A stretch of DNA of 64,000 nt from Geosiphon pyriformis. Its lineage: Eukaryota; Glomeromycota; Glomeromycetes; Archaeosporales; Geosiphonaceae. Both the position numbers and the translations under genes were made by a program. The notes under the pieces were generated by a model. That model saw only the letters and a program-made list of their open reading frames with translations. It had not been told where the DNA came from and did no database searches. Below, in pieces: positions 1 through 11,199 of the stretch. Location of the stretch: contig JAAOMT010000061.1 of NCBI GenBank assembly GCA_016748015.1, forward strand, positions 62,001 through 126,000, read 5' to 3'. How positions within the stretch are numbered: position 1 is the first letter of the stretch; the number at the start of each line of letters is the position of its first letter.

Positions 1-263
1 GGAATGGTGCTTGGTGGTTGATTTTCAACTTTAGTGTTTAAGTATCTGATTATAGTTCTTTTTGGTATCTCAATAACATCTTCAATTGTGTTGTAGATAA
101 TAATTTTGATGTGTTTAGGGCTTTTGGCTAATATATAAAAATTGGTAAGTCCAATCTCTCTTGTTTTACAAATAGTTGTTTTTGCTTCAAACATTTGAGC
201 TTGACCTTTTACTTTTCTTTCTATTATTAACATGTATTAATCATATGATAGAATGGAAATTGA

Positions 264-791
264 TTAATGAGTGGAGATAATTTTTCCCTTGTCAATAATT
301 TCTTTCTCTGTCATATTAACTGGTATGTCTATTCTACCTATTGATCTGAATCTCTGTATTTCTCTAGCTGTAATTTCTAATTCTTCTCTGTTTTCTACTA
401 ATACTAATTGAGCTACTTTAACCAAAGACAGGAATATTGCCTGTGCTATCTTTTCATTTGGCTTTATGATATAGGCTATTTTTGAGTCATTTTGTAGCAT
501 AGCAATAATATTTCCTACATATTTTGCATCAATTATTCCTCCTCTAATGTTAATTTCTTTTCTTACTAAACTACTCCTGGATGCTAATTGAACTATTGTT
601 GTTGCTAGAATTTCCAGTGCTATTTTAAGATCAATGCAGATGCATGAGTATGGTTTCAATTTGATAGTATCTGTTTCTGGATATTTTAGATCAAAATCTG
701 CATCAGTATCATGCACACATTTTGGCATGATACTCTCATCATTGTCACTAAACCATTTTAGTTTCTGCTCTTTGAAGAGGTCAAGGAGCAC
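264..791 (-). pseudogene. dUTPase-like domain of Pol, element A
   Basis: Open over this interval. dUTPase motifs appear in order: motif 1 HDTDADFDL (canonical AxGxDL), motif 2 ASRSSLVRK (RSxxA type), motif 3 GGIIDAKYVGNI (with the Asp and Tyr expected at the active site and uracil pocket), motif 4 PNEKIAQAI followed by VAQLV, and motif 5 REIQRFRSIGR in place of the canonical RGxxGFGSTG. Known dUTPases hydrolyse dUTP to dUMP and keep uracil out of newly made DNA. Motif 5 has lost glycines by changes consistent with G-to-A, so this copy is probably inactive. Pol continues leftward out of the window. Confidence 0.8.
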
Positions 792-829
792 AATGTATTG
801 TTTGGAATTTGAATCAAAGTTTGAATCAT

Positions 830-1660
830 TGTAATTTTCGTTGCCATTTTAAACAGAGCTGGAATCATTATTTTCATCATTGTCATTGTTGAAGTTTGAA
901 TTGGAATTAAACAGTAATTCCGATTCCAATCCACAGCTACTAATTGGTTTTTCTTCTTTTGGGATCATGTAAATTATACATAGTAGTGGATTGTAAATGA
1001 AATTACACTTATTACAATATTAAAAGTCATAGGAAATTAGACAATGTTAACATAATTAAATATTCAACTGCTCTAAACACTGCTCTTGTTCTTCTTTAGT
1101 GAATGTTAGTTACTGGTAATGTTTATGGAATTTTTTCAGATCATCTTCAATGTTGCCAAAGACATTGAAAGTTTGGACGTATTCAAATTCAGGAAGAGAT
1201 AGAAAGTTGTTTTTGATTTTCAGTAGTTTACTGGTTGTTGCATCTTCTGTTTTCACACTTGCCATTCTCCAGATTTCATGTTCATCGTGAGGATATCCTT
1301 CCAATTATTACAACACTCATTTTCAGGCATTGTCAATTAATGTTCTCTTGTGTACCCAGTCATTGATTAAGATTATATACTGACACATTTTATCACATGT
1401 TCCTCCATGTCCAGAAATGTCATTCTACATTTTTTTGTTAGGCAAAATAGTTTTACATGCAAAGCACAATTCATTGTCTCATTTTTCCTGCCATTTTGGT
1501 CATCCAAAGCATTTTATGATGCATGGGCGACAGTAAAATTGTGTTGCTGTGGAGTATTTTTTGTTGTCACCACAGCATGCACTCATTGATGACAATTTCT
1601 TGTCACAATTGATGCATATAAGCTTTGGTTGGTGATAGGTGGATTGTTGTGGTGTAGTAT
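830..1660 (-). pseudogene. Cys-rich N-terminal part of Pol, element A
   Basis: Homologous to 9480-10300 of element B. Reading on the minus strand, a cluster of Cys pairs begins with ICINCDKKLSSMSACCG and continues through CRPC and FACK motifs. A helical Lys/Glu-rich segment (1110-1304) and a second Cys cluster (HCL, YCNKC) near 970-1050 follow. The linker before the dUTPase is rich in Asn, Ser and acidic residues. The paired cysteines suggest zinc binding, but I recognise no named family. The position between protease and dUTPase is the same in copies B, C and D. Confidence 0.65.
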
Positions 1661-1899
1661 AGGTGTAGGAATTATAAATAGTGGTGTTGGTGGGTGTTAT
1701 TTCTTTCTTCTTTTTTTTTTTTTCCCTTATTGCTTTCTTCCTCCTCTCAAGTTATTAGCTCTTTCTGGTTATTGTCAGTTTCCCAGACTTGGTTGGAATT
1801 CCAGGTAAGTTTTTTTTTTCTTTCTTTTCCTATTGTTGTCTTAAGAAAGTATTAATAATAACTTGTTGTGGTCTTCATTGGCCCAAAAAACTTAGTATG

Positions 1900-4558
1900 C
1901 TTCCCAGGTAGGTTTTTTTTTTCCTTCCAGTTTGATCAATAGTTGTTTTCCTAAAGAAGCTTAAAAATGTCTACACATGGCTGGGACTCACATGTATTAA
2001 TCATTTTGGCCGAGTTGTAGTTCTTGTGTAGTCTAGTCGAGTATGGTATTGGTTTTGAACAGCCAATTATTACCAACTAAGGCTTGGTACTGAGTGGCTT
2101 CTATTACCAAAACTTTAATAAATATAATAAGACCATTAATTTCAAATAGAAACTCATCAATCTTACCAATAGACATTTTTGTGGCTCCATTAGCAGTAAT
2201 GATTCTTGCACTGGCAGCATGTTCAACTTAGTGACTTAATTGATCCATAAGTTGCCTGGTGATAATGCTGCCTACTGAACCACTATCTAGAATCAGTTTT
2301 ATGGCCTGACTATTAACTTTAGCATTAGTGTACATGACAGTAATGGGTTTTTCCTTGAGTGCAGCTCCACTGAACAATGGTGTTTGTGACAGTTCCTTAT
2401 ATTCAAATGGAAAAATTGCTGCTAGTGATTCATTGTTGGTTATGGTGGTTGAAGGTATATTGCTAGTAGGTAATTTGTTTTGGTTGGGTTCCTGGTTGTT
2501 GAATGAAACATCTTTTGGAGTAACTAAAAGACTTAAATAGTGTTGGGCATTTGGGTTTTGGGTGTACTTGGTGTCCAAATTTTGTTGTTGAGATCCTGAT
2601 GTCTGAGTTGAGGAACTGGAGATCAGTTGATGGACTACTATCACTAATCTCCAGCTTTGTTGTGTTGTTCTTGGCCTGTGGATTCCATTTTGAGGTAAGT
2701 TTTGTGGCAGTATTGAATTTTGTTGAGGTTGATAAATTATTTAAGGCTGCGGCTGATAAATAGGTTGGAACTGCAGTTGATAAATGATGGGTGTTGTCAG
2801 CTGATAGATTGGAGCTTAATATACAAGTGGTTAATAAATTGGCTATTGTGTCATTTGGGTGTAATGAGATAAGTATTGATTCTAATTTGGATATTGATTC
2901 GGAGTTTGAAACTTGCAATTGGGGTTTCAATATTGATTTCCTAATCATGAGTTATTATTATAAAAATGACAGTCAACTCTCAAATGGCCTTGTTTACCAC
3001 AATTGTGGCAGATACACATTTTTTATTGCCATGGCTGATTGGATGATAATAAAAAATGTGACTGATTTTGAAAGTAATTTATGTTTCTGGAATTATTGTA
3101 TTATTAGGGTGGCTGATAAATTGTGTGATTGTCAGCTAAGTACTCTTCTAATTTCTGATTAATTGAATCATTAAATTGCTTTAATTTGGAATCCAAGTCA
3201 GATGATCCATTTATTACTAGATTTACAGCTTGGGCATGATTGGCTTCTAATTCAACAGCTTCAAAATCTCTGGTGTTTGTAACTGTGGCTTGAAGGTCTA
3301 CTGAATGCATTAGATGTACATGTTGAAGGATACTACTGTATAGACTTTTAATGAATTGATTTAGAATTTGTGGTGCTGTGAAATAGTTGGCTTGAATTGC
3401 CTGAATTTAACACAAATTTCTATGGAAGTGCTCTAGATAGATAGTAACTGCTTCATTTTTTCCTTGTTTAATAGTAGTAAAGGTATTTGTTAGATAATTA
3501 ATACTATTATTATTGCTGAAGTATTGTAGGAATGCAAGCTTGAATGTATTGAAATCCTGAGGTTTGTTGGCCAAGCTTTGATACCAAGAGTTGATGGTAT
3601 TCTAGTGAAAATAGGGGATAGCTTATATGGCTTTGGTGTTATTCCATCCATTGGCTGTGATGGCTTTTTCCACATCATTTAGTCACACTTAGACATTGTT
3701 CTTTTTGCTGGTGAATTTTTCAATTTTGGTAATAGGTACATATGCTATTAGTACTAATGGTAGTTGTTGTTGTGATTGTGGTTGTTGTTGTAGTTACTGC
3801 TAGGGTGGTAGTTATGGCTGTTGTTGTTGCTGTTCATCGATTGATGAGGCTGGTAGTGGATTAATTATGATTATTGGAGGTAAGTTTTCTTGATTAATAA
3901 TGTTAAGATTTATATTGTTCTGGTTTTCTGAAGTTTGATTAACTGGAGTTTCAATTTTTAAATTTTTTAGGATTGGGTTTTGCTTGCTAATTTCTTGATT
4001 GCTATTTTCTTCTTCCTTGAAGTCAGTTACTTCCCAAGGACTAATGGCTCCAAAATCTGGTTGTGGTAGTATTGATCAAATTTCTGATGGCATTGGGGAT
4101 CGCAATTTAAATTCCTCAAAATAATTGCCATATGTTCCCAATAACTCTGCTTTCTTTTGTTTACTTTAGAATGAGATTCTGTTTAATGGTATTGTTGTAC
4201 TTGCTGTAGTTGTGCTTATTATATTGATAGTGCTACTGGGTGTGTAGTGATATGATGGATTAGCAGGTGAATCAAATTTTTGTTTCTTCCAAGTGGATAG
4301 TTAGATTTGTTTTGGTGTTCTTGTTAGTATTTGTAATCTTTCTTTTCTTTGAAGTAGTTCACTGAAAAAATTGTTGAAGGTGGATTCTGGATCTCCTTGG
4401 CCTTCCAAATAATATACAATTTTTTTGTTAACATAGCAGTTGAAAGCTAATTTTGTTGGCCAATTATTATTTGTTAATCCAAAATAAATGTAATAGTATT
4501 GGAATAAAGAGTTTGTAAATTCCAAATGGTTTGTTTCTGTTTCTTTAGATTCTGCTAC
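1900..4558 (-). pseudogene. Gag-protease region of element A
   Basis: One reading frame with scattered stops. It starts just after the primer-binding region at a GTA codon aligned with GTG in B and C. The central part is a Retrotrans_gag-like domain around 3100-3700. A perfect CX2CX4HX4C knuckle (CHNCGKQGHLRVDC) lies at 2969-3010. A Gln/Pro-rich stretch follows, then an aspartic protease with LILDSGSVGSIITRQL near 2235-2300, whose DSG is the catalytic signature. Gag would form the particle and bind RNA; the protease would process the polyprotein. Stops such as TAG and TAA at Gln positions make it non-functional as it stands. The frame continues through the first poly-A run (1913-1922) towards pol, which argues for a single ancestral Gag-Pro-Pol frame. 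Confidence 0.8.
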
Positions 4559-4623
4559 TGTTTCAGATAGGTGTTTGTTGGTACTGGTTTTCTGTAGGAT
4601 TATATTTCACAGAGAGCACCAAA

Positions 4624-5403
4624 TGTTACAGGTGATTATTTGGGGTCTCAAAACAAATAACAAACTCATAACTTGGTGCTTAATTGATAGTTAATGATGT
4701 TGGTTTCTGAAGGTTTTTGTGATCTAAAGGGTTAGGTTGAGTTCTTTGTATAATGAACAAAGATTTAATTGATAGTTTTATCTGTAGCTTCCCGAAACCA
4801 CAGTTTTGTCAATTTTTTTCTTAGCGTGATGGCTGGTAATCTTCTTGGTAAGCTATCCTCAAATCTAAGTGTCTACTCTTATTTCTGGATCTTTTACCAG
4901 TGCTATATTTTGACATTAGTATCTCTGCGTGTGAATTTTTTTAATCAAACAGAAGAAACAACAAGAGAAAACAACAGAAAATAAATAAAGTTAAAGAATA
5001 AGCCAAGGCAATAATAGTTAGTATCCTGTCAATAGCTGTAATCAAAAGCTATTGTTCCAATGTGATTTAAGTATTAATTATTATCAACATGAAGTGTTAA
5101 TAGTGAGGAGTGAATTTAAGATATTAAATAATTATTTATTAATATTTGTAATGTGGAAAGTTGCTTTAGATCAAATCTAAGCTGAGAGGTCTGTCTTTTC
5201 TTCTTTTAATACTACTGCTATATATACATAATTAATGTTCTACAAGATCACTCACATTCCTAAGCAATGTGCTATAATTTTTTGAACAATGTGCCATAAT
5301 TTTTAATATTGCTCCACATTGCTAAGCAATGTGCTTATGTGCTAACTATTACTCCTTTATTGGTTTACTATTTTCTATATCTGTTTTCTTTTTATGAATA
5401 ACA
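4624..5403 (-). repeat. 5' LTR of element A
   Basis: On the plus strand it begins TGTTAC and ends AATAACA, and it borders the primer-binding region (TTTGGTGCTCTCTG on the minus strand). Its U3 carries imperfect repeats around AGCAATGTGC, unlike the GGAATTCC-type repeats of B. A TATA-like stretch lies near 5215-5230, as in the other copies. About 780 bp. Confidence 0.85.
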
Positions 5404-5463
5404 TTGCATGTCATCTTTTGAGGTGTTATATATATTTCTTTCTGAGATTTCAGATATTGGTGT
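5404..5463 (+). mobile_element. LINE ORF2 fragment, left flank of element B
   Basis: Sixty bases between the LTRs of A and B. Joined to 15556 onward, with B and one copy of GTGT removed, the reading frame continues as a LINE ORF2 C-terminal stretch (..LVYIILCKGFVFRKW..) comparable to the LYKGFLFRDW region of the LINE fragment at 51942-53358. B therefore inserted into a pre-existing LINE. Confidence 0.6.
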
Positions 5464-6331
5464 TGTTACTCATAAAATATAGAAAATATATTAGCATATA
5501 AATTAGCCAATCAGAAATAACCATAGTAAAAGTAGAATTCCAAAATTTTTTTCCAGAGGAATTGCAGAATTCCAGGAATTTCAAGATTCTTATTTAAAGA
5601 AATTGCAGGATTCCAGAATTCCAGAATTCCTCTCAAAAAAAATTGCAAGATTCCAGGAATTCCAGAATTCTTGGTATGAAGAATTGAAGAATTGAGGAAT
5701 CTTAATTATATATATATAGCAGTAGCATTAAAAAGAGAAAAGGCAGAATCCTTTAGTTAGAGACCTCCCAGTTTAGATCTAATCTAAACAACCTTCCATT
5801 TACAAATATTAATAAATAATTATTCACTATCTTAATCTACTCTCTATTATCAACACTTTATGTTGATAATAATTAATACTTAACCATACTGAAACAATAG
5901 CTTTTGATCATGGCTATTGACGGGATACTAACTTGCAATTGCTTTTGTTTATTTTTTATCTTCTTTTATTTTCTTTTCTTTTTTTTTTTGTTATTTATTA
6001 ATTTTACTAAGTTGATTAAGAATTAAGCACTGAGATACAGATGTCATAGGGACTGGTAAAAAATCTGTAAAACAAGAGTAGAACACTCATAGATTTGAGG
6101 ATAGCTTACTAGAAGGATTAATGGCCACCACACTGAGAAAAAAATTTGACAGAATTGTGATTCCTGGAGACTACTGAAAACAACTATTCAATCTCTGTCT
6201 ATTATACAAAAAACTCCACAACAAAACCTTCAGATCAACAAAACCTTCAGATATCAACACCAGAATACCAACCAAGCACCAAGTTACAGATTTGTTATTT
6301 GTCTTGAGACCCCAAATAATTATCTGTAACA
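5464..6331 (+). repeat. 5' LTR of element B
   Basis: An 868 bp LTR bounded by TGTTAC and GTAACA. U3 (about 5535-5690) holds many imperfect copies of GGAATTCC-like units. A TATA-like run follows at 5707-5718. The last 60 bp contain the left arm of the U5/primer-site inverted repeat. The split 3' LTR matches it piece by piece. Confidence 0.92.
5703..5725 (+). promoter_or_regulatory. Putative LTR core promoter (TATA box)
   Basis: TATATATATATAGCAGTAGC lies downstream of the U3 repeat block. The same TATA run followed by GCAGTAGCATTAAAAA recurs in the solo LTR at 38177-39006, and a recognisable form is present in the LTRs of A, C, D and E. Conservation among diverged LTRs suggests the Pol II promoter; the start site is not known. 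Confidence 0.5.
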
Positions 6332-6340
6332 TTTGGTGCT
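6275..6340 (+). promoter_or_regulatory. U5/primer-binding-site inverted repeat (hairpin) of element B
   Basis: AGCACCAAGTTACAG (6275-6289) is the reverse complement of CTGTAAC-AT-TTGGTGCT (6324-6340) apart from a 2-nt bulge. The stem spans the LTR end and the primer-binding region, with a loop of about 34 nt. The same pair is present in A, C and D, and the left arm in the solo LTR in K and the 3' LTR of B. The primer site itself reads TGGTGCTCCCTGTAAGG from 6334. Confidence 0.8.
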
Positions 6341-6393
6341 CCCTGTAAGGTATAATTTTACAGAGAACCAGCACCAACAACAATCATCCAAAA

Positions 6394-9197
6394 GTGGCAG
6401 AATCAGAAATCATAGGAGCAAACCATTTAGAATTCGCCAAATTCTTGTTTCAATAGTACAGCCAACAATTAGGATTAAACAATAACCATTTCCCAGTGGA
6501 ATCAGCCTTTAACTTCTACGTTAACAATAAAATCACAGACTGCTTAGGAGGAACAATTGACATTAAATCTGCAAAAGAAAACTTCTATACAGAATTATTT
6601 CAACATACCAGTTTACTAAGAAATTACAGTTTCACACCAATCATTAAGGAAATTAATCAAACTATTGAAAGATACACACAACAACAATTCCTCATTACCT
6701 ATGCAGACAAAGACAAAAAAAAGTTGCAAACACCAGTGGTAACACCAAAACCAATAAAACCACCCACTTAGAAGAAAACCAAAGTTAAATCACCAAAAAA
6801 CCTATTATACCACTATACATCCAGAAGCACCATTAACATCTCATTAATAGACACATCCACATTACATGCAACATCAACATTTGGATGACTCTCATTCCAA
6901 AGTAAACAAAAGAAAGCAGAATTACTAGAAACCTATGGTGATTATTTTGAAGGATTTAAATCACAATTGCCAACACCATCAGAATTCTGATTACTGCCAT
7001 CTCAACCAGATTTCAGAAACATGAGTCCCTGGGAGATAATGGAATCAGAAGAAGAAAAAAAAGAAAAAGCCGAAGATCAAGAATTTACTTATCAGAAACC
7101 AATTCCAAAAAACTCAGATATTGAAATTCCAAACTTTCAGACTCAGCAAGATCCAAATTTAGAAAATCTAGAAATTGAAACTCCGAACTTTCAAACTTCT
7201 CAAAATCTGAACAATACAAACCATGAAACAATTAATCAGGAAAATGTACCTTCAGTAATCATCATTAATTAACCACCAATTGAACCAATTATTGAACCGA
7301 TTCAACCGCAGCCACTTCAACCATTCTAACAATTACAACAGCTGCTTCAACATCTACAACAACAACTTCAACAACCAAACTTGGATTCAATGGCTTATAC
7401 TCTAATAGCAAAACTTGAGAAATTCACTGGTGAAGAAGACAATGTTCAAATATGGCTCAACAATGTTGAAAAAGCCATTACAGCCAATGAATAGAATGAC
7501 ACAAGAGTACTCCAAGCCATTCCATATTTCTTATAGAATACTGCCGACTTGTGATATCAAAGTTTAGTCATCAAATCTCAAACATTCCAGGAATTTAAAA
7601 TTGCATTCTTAGAATATTTTAGTAATAATAACAGTATTAATTGCCTGGCCAACACCTTCACCACAATCAAACAAGGAGAAACTGAAGCAGTTATCACTTA
7701 CTTGGGATATTTCCACAGGAATTTGCACCAAATTCAAGCAATTCAAGCTGACTATTCTACAGTGCCACAGATTCTAAACCAGTTTATTAAAGGATTGTGC
7801 AGTAGCATTCTCCAGTGTGTATGCTCAATGCATCCAGCAGACTTTCAAGCCACAGTTACAAACACCAGAGATTTTGAATTGGCTAAACTTGAAGCAAACT
7901 ATGCCCAAGCCATAAATCTAGTAATGAACAGATCATCTAAATTGAATTCTAAACTAAAACAATTCAGTAATTCAATCAATCAGAAATTAGAAAGATACTT
8001 AGCTAACAATCATGTAATTTATTAACCTCCCCAACAATGCAATAATCAAGGAAACTCAAATTATGCCCAAAATTAATTGCATCCAGTATCGTCAACCAAT
8101 CAACCATGGCAACAGAAAATGCATGTATGCCACTACTGTGATAAACAAAGGCATTTAAGGATTAACTGTAGGTTAAGGATAGATAACCAATGATTGAAAA
8201 ATTAATATCAAAACCCCAATTGCCAGTTTCCAACTCGGAGTTATCAACTCAACCCAGCACCATATCAACCAACTTACCTACCAATGACACAACAGCCAAT
8301 ATATCAACCATCCATATATTAATCTTCAGTTTATCAACCACAACCACCAGTAATATAGCCACAAATAATCTATTAGACACCCACAGTTCAAACACTACCA
8401 TCAAACCCAGCTTAAATGACATCAGAAAATCTCAGATCAAGAGTTACCCAGAATTGGAGATTGACAATGATTGTTCACCAACCAATTCCCAATTCATTCA
8501 ACCAGCTGTCAGGATCACGACCGCAGAGTTTAAAAACCAGGTATACTTAAAATCCAAGTTTTCAGAACTATTTAAGTCTTCTGGTTACCCCAGAAGACAC
8601 CCCATCCAATAACTTGGAAACAAACCAGAAATTACTTACCAGCAACATACCACCAGCCACTATCATGGAAGACAGGTCCCTAGCAGCTATCTTTCCTTTT
8701 GAAATTGAAGAACTGACAGAAACCCCTTTGTTCAGTGGAGTCACACTCAAGGAAAAACTCATTACAGTGATGTATACTAATGCCAAAATTGATAATCATT
8801 CCATCAAACTGATTCTAGATAGCAGATCAGCTGGCAACATCATCACAAGACAGCTCATAGACCAATTAGATTACCAAATTAATTAAGCTGCCAGTGCAAG
8901 AATAATTACCACTGATGGAGCCACCAAAACTCCAATTGGTGAAATAGATGCCCTATTCATTGAAGTCAACAGTATTATTGTACTGATCAAGATATTAATT
9001 ATGAAAGCCACTCAGTACCAAGTGCTAGTTAGTAATAACTGGTTAATTAAAACAAATGCTGTGCTCAACTAAAACATGCAGAAACTGCAGCTTAGCTAGA
9101 ACAGTCAACATATGCAGATACCTACCATGTGTAGACACTTCAAACCTATTATCACGCCATCAGCTCTACTTATCAAATTTAAAGAAGAAAAAAAAAA
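6394..9197 (+). pseudogene. Gag-protease region of element B
   Basis: A single frame broken by TAG, TAA and TGA codons that mostly replace Gln or Trp. No ATG precedes the first conserved residues; the aligned first codon is GTG. The capsid-like Retrotrans_gag segment lies at about 7380-8020 (YTLIAKLEKFTGEEDNVQIW then a helical region). A CX2CX4HX4C knuckle (CHYCDKQRHLRINC) is at 8128-8169, with the usual Gly replaced. A Gln/Pro/Tyr-rich linker (8200-8420) leads to the protease, whose signature reads LILDSRSAGNIITRQL near 8808: DSG has become DSR, a single G-to-A change that should abolish activity. A poly-A run at 9188-9197 marks a shift into the pol frame. Confidence 0.85.
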
Positions 9198-9479
9198 CCT
9201 ATCTGGAAAGCCTACCAAGTCTTGTGGGCCAACAAAGACCAAAACAAGTTACCACCAATACTCTCGTAAGACAACAATAGAAAAGAAAAGAACAAAGAAG
9301 AACCTACCTGGAATTCCAACCAAACATAGGGAACCAATGACAACCAGAAAGAGCTAATAGATTGGAAATGAGAAAGTACAAAAGGAAAAAGAAAGAGGAG
9401 AGAGGAAGAACCAATTCCAACCAATACCATCACTTATTATTCTTATACATATACACCACCACTACTATTTATCTATTGT

Positions 9480-10135
9480 CAACCAAAGCTTATATGTGTT
9501 GATTGTAATAAGAAATTGTCATCAATGGGTGCATGCTGTGGCAATGATAAGGAATACCAAATGATAACCAAGTTTTACTGCTGCTCATGTGTTGTAGAAT
9601 GCTTTAGAAGACCAAAACAGGTAAGAAAATAGAATAATAAACCTTGTTTAGCTTGTGGAGAAACTTTTTTAGATAAAGGAATGTGGAATGACATTCCTAG
9701 GTGAGAAGGAATATGTGACAAATCGTGTCAATACACAATTCTAATAAGTAACTGAGTAAGAAAAGAAACGCCCATAGATGCTGCCTGGAGACAAGCAGCC
9801 AAATGCTTGGATGGTTGTTCACATGACAACAACAAAACTTGGCGAATGGCTTTTGCCAAAATCGAAAGAGTGTCATTAGAAAAAATAAGAATGATCAAAA
9901 ATAACCCACCAGAACCCATAGAACTTGACTGAGACCCAGAACCAGTCATAAATCTCTTAAACTCAGAACAATTTCATGAACACTACCAAGAGCTAGCACC
10001 TACAAGAAAAGAGCAAAAGCAATGCTTAGAAAAAATCAACACTCAATTATATGATTACTGTTTGATTCTCTATGACTTTCAATATTGTAATAAGTGTGAC
10101 CTCATTTACAATCCACCAACCTGTATAATCTACAT
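9480..10135 (+). other. Two Cys clusters in Pol, element B
   Basis: The first cluster (9480-9760) has CVDC, ACC, CCSC, CLAC and CDKSC, spaced like paired zinc ligands. A helical charged segment follows. The second cluster (10050-10135) has YCLI, YCNKC and CIIY. The arrangement is colinear in A, C and D. No family recognised; zinc binding and nucleic-acid contact are inferred from the cysteine pattern only. Confidence 0.6.
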
Positions 10136-10373
10136 GATCTCTGAAGAAGAAGAATCAATCAGCAGCTGCACATTAGAATCGGAATCAAATTACAATCCCA
10201 ATTCAAACTCTAACAATAATGACAATGAAAACAATAGTTCCAGCTCAGCTCAATATAGCAATGATTTAGACTCAGATTCAAACTCTGATTTAAACCATGA
10301 ACAATATATTGTGCTTTCTAATTTTTTCAAAGAGCAGGAACTCAGATAGTTCAGTGATAATAATGAAGGTATT

Positions 10374-10838
10374 ATGCCAGAATGCATGCATGATACCGAT
10401 GCAGGATTTAATCTGAAATATCTGCGAAAAAATCCCATCAAATTGGAATTTCATTTGTGTACCTGTATTGATCTCAAAATAGCACTAGAAATCCCAACAA
10501 CAATCATGGTTCAATTGACATCTAGAAGTAGTTTAGCAAAAAAAGGAATTAACATCAGAGGAGAAATAATTGACACAGAATACATAGAAAATATTATTGC
10601 TATGCTACAAAATGACTTGGAAAAAGCATATATTATAGACCTAAACGAAAAGATAGCACAAACAATATTCCTACCTCTGGTAAAAATAGCTCAGTTAGTA
10701 TCAGTGGAAAACAAGGAAAAACTAGTGATTACAGCAAAAGGGATACAGAGATTCAAATCCACAAGTAGAATAGATGTACTAGTTAATATGGCAAAGGAAG
10801 AAATTATTGACAAGGGAGAAATTATCTTCACTCATTAA
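10374..10838 (+). pseudogene. dUTPase-like domain of Pol, element B
   Basis: About 155 codons, uninterrupted. Motif 1 HDTDAGFNL, motif 2 TSRSSLAKKG, motif 3 GEIIDTEYIENI, motif 4 NEKIAQTI and then KIAQLV, motif 5 GIQRFKSTSR. The spacing and order match trimeric dUTPases, which remove dUTP. Motif 5 should read like RGxxGFGSTG; here Gly-to-Arg and Gly-to-Ser changes fit G-to-A decay. It lies between the second Cys cluster and RT, whereas lentiviruses place dUTPase between RNase H and integrase and betaretroviruses before protease. Decay of motif 5 makes this copy unlikely to be active. Confidence 0.82.
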
Positions 10839-11199
10839 CCAATTTTCATCCCATCATATGACCAGTACATAGTAGTTATAAAAAGAGAAGTAACACTTTG
10901 TAAATCATAAAAGATCAGATTAATCAATCTATATATACCAGCCAAAAACCACAGCCACATCAAAATCCCCATTTACAACAATATGGGAGACATTATTGAG
11001 ATACCAGAAGAAATCACCATTGGATACTTGACCACAGAAATTGAAGACCAATTCTCAAACACCATTTCAGACTTTCCACAACTGTGTAAATATGTGAATA
11101 TCACATCTCAAATCATATATGGATGAGAAAAATGTTATTTGCTTCAATCAGAACAATTGGAACAAATAAACATGAGAAACTTAGATCCACTACAACATA

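Larger units (their letters stand above)
1..5403 (-). mobile_element. Ty3/gypsy retrotransposon A, 5' part (runs off the window)
   Basis: LTR retrotransposon on the minus strand. From right to left it shows a 5' LTR, a primer-binding region, Gag with a CCHC knuckle, an aspartic protease, a Cys-rich region, an Asn/Ser-rich linker and a dUTPase-like domain. RT and integrase would lie beyond position 1. Gag and protease are better preserved than in the other copies: the knuckle and the DSGS active site are intact. Several stops interrupt it, mostly explicable as former CAA, CAG or TGG. It lies head-to-head with element B, 60 bp apart. Assignment rests on domain order and on colinearity with B, C and D. 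Confidence 0.9.

Noticed and set aside
9188-9198. Slippery A AAA AAC in the gag frame of B, suggesting programmed -1 frameshifting into pol
   Set aside because: In element A the gag-protease frame passes the equivalent poly-A run without shifting, and the frame changes only at later poly-A runs. Length changes in A-runs of an ancestral single frame explain both copies better.
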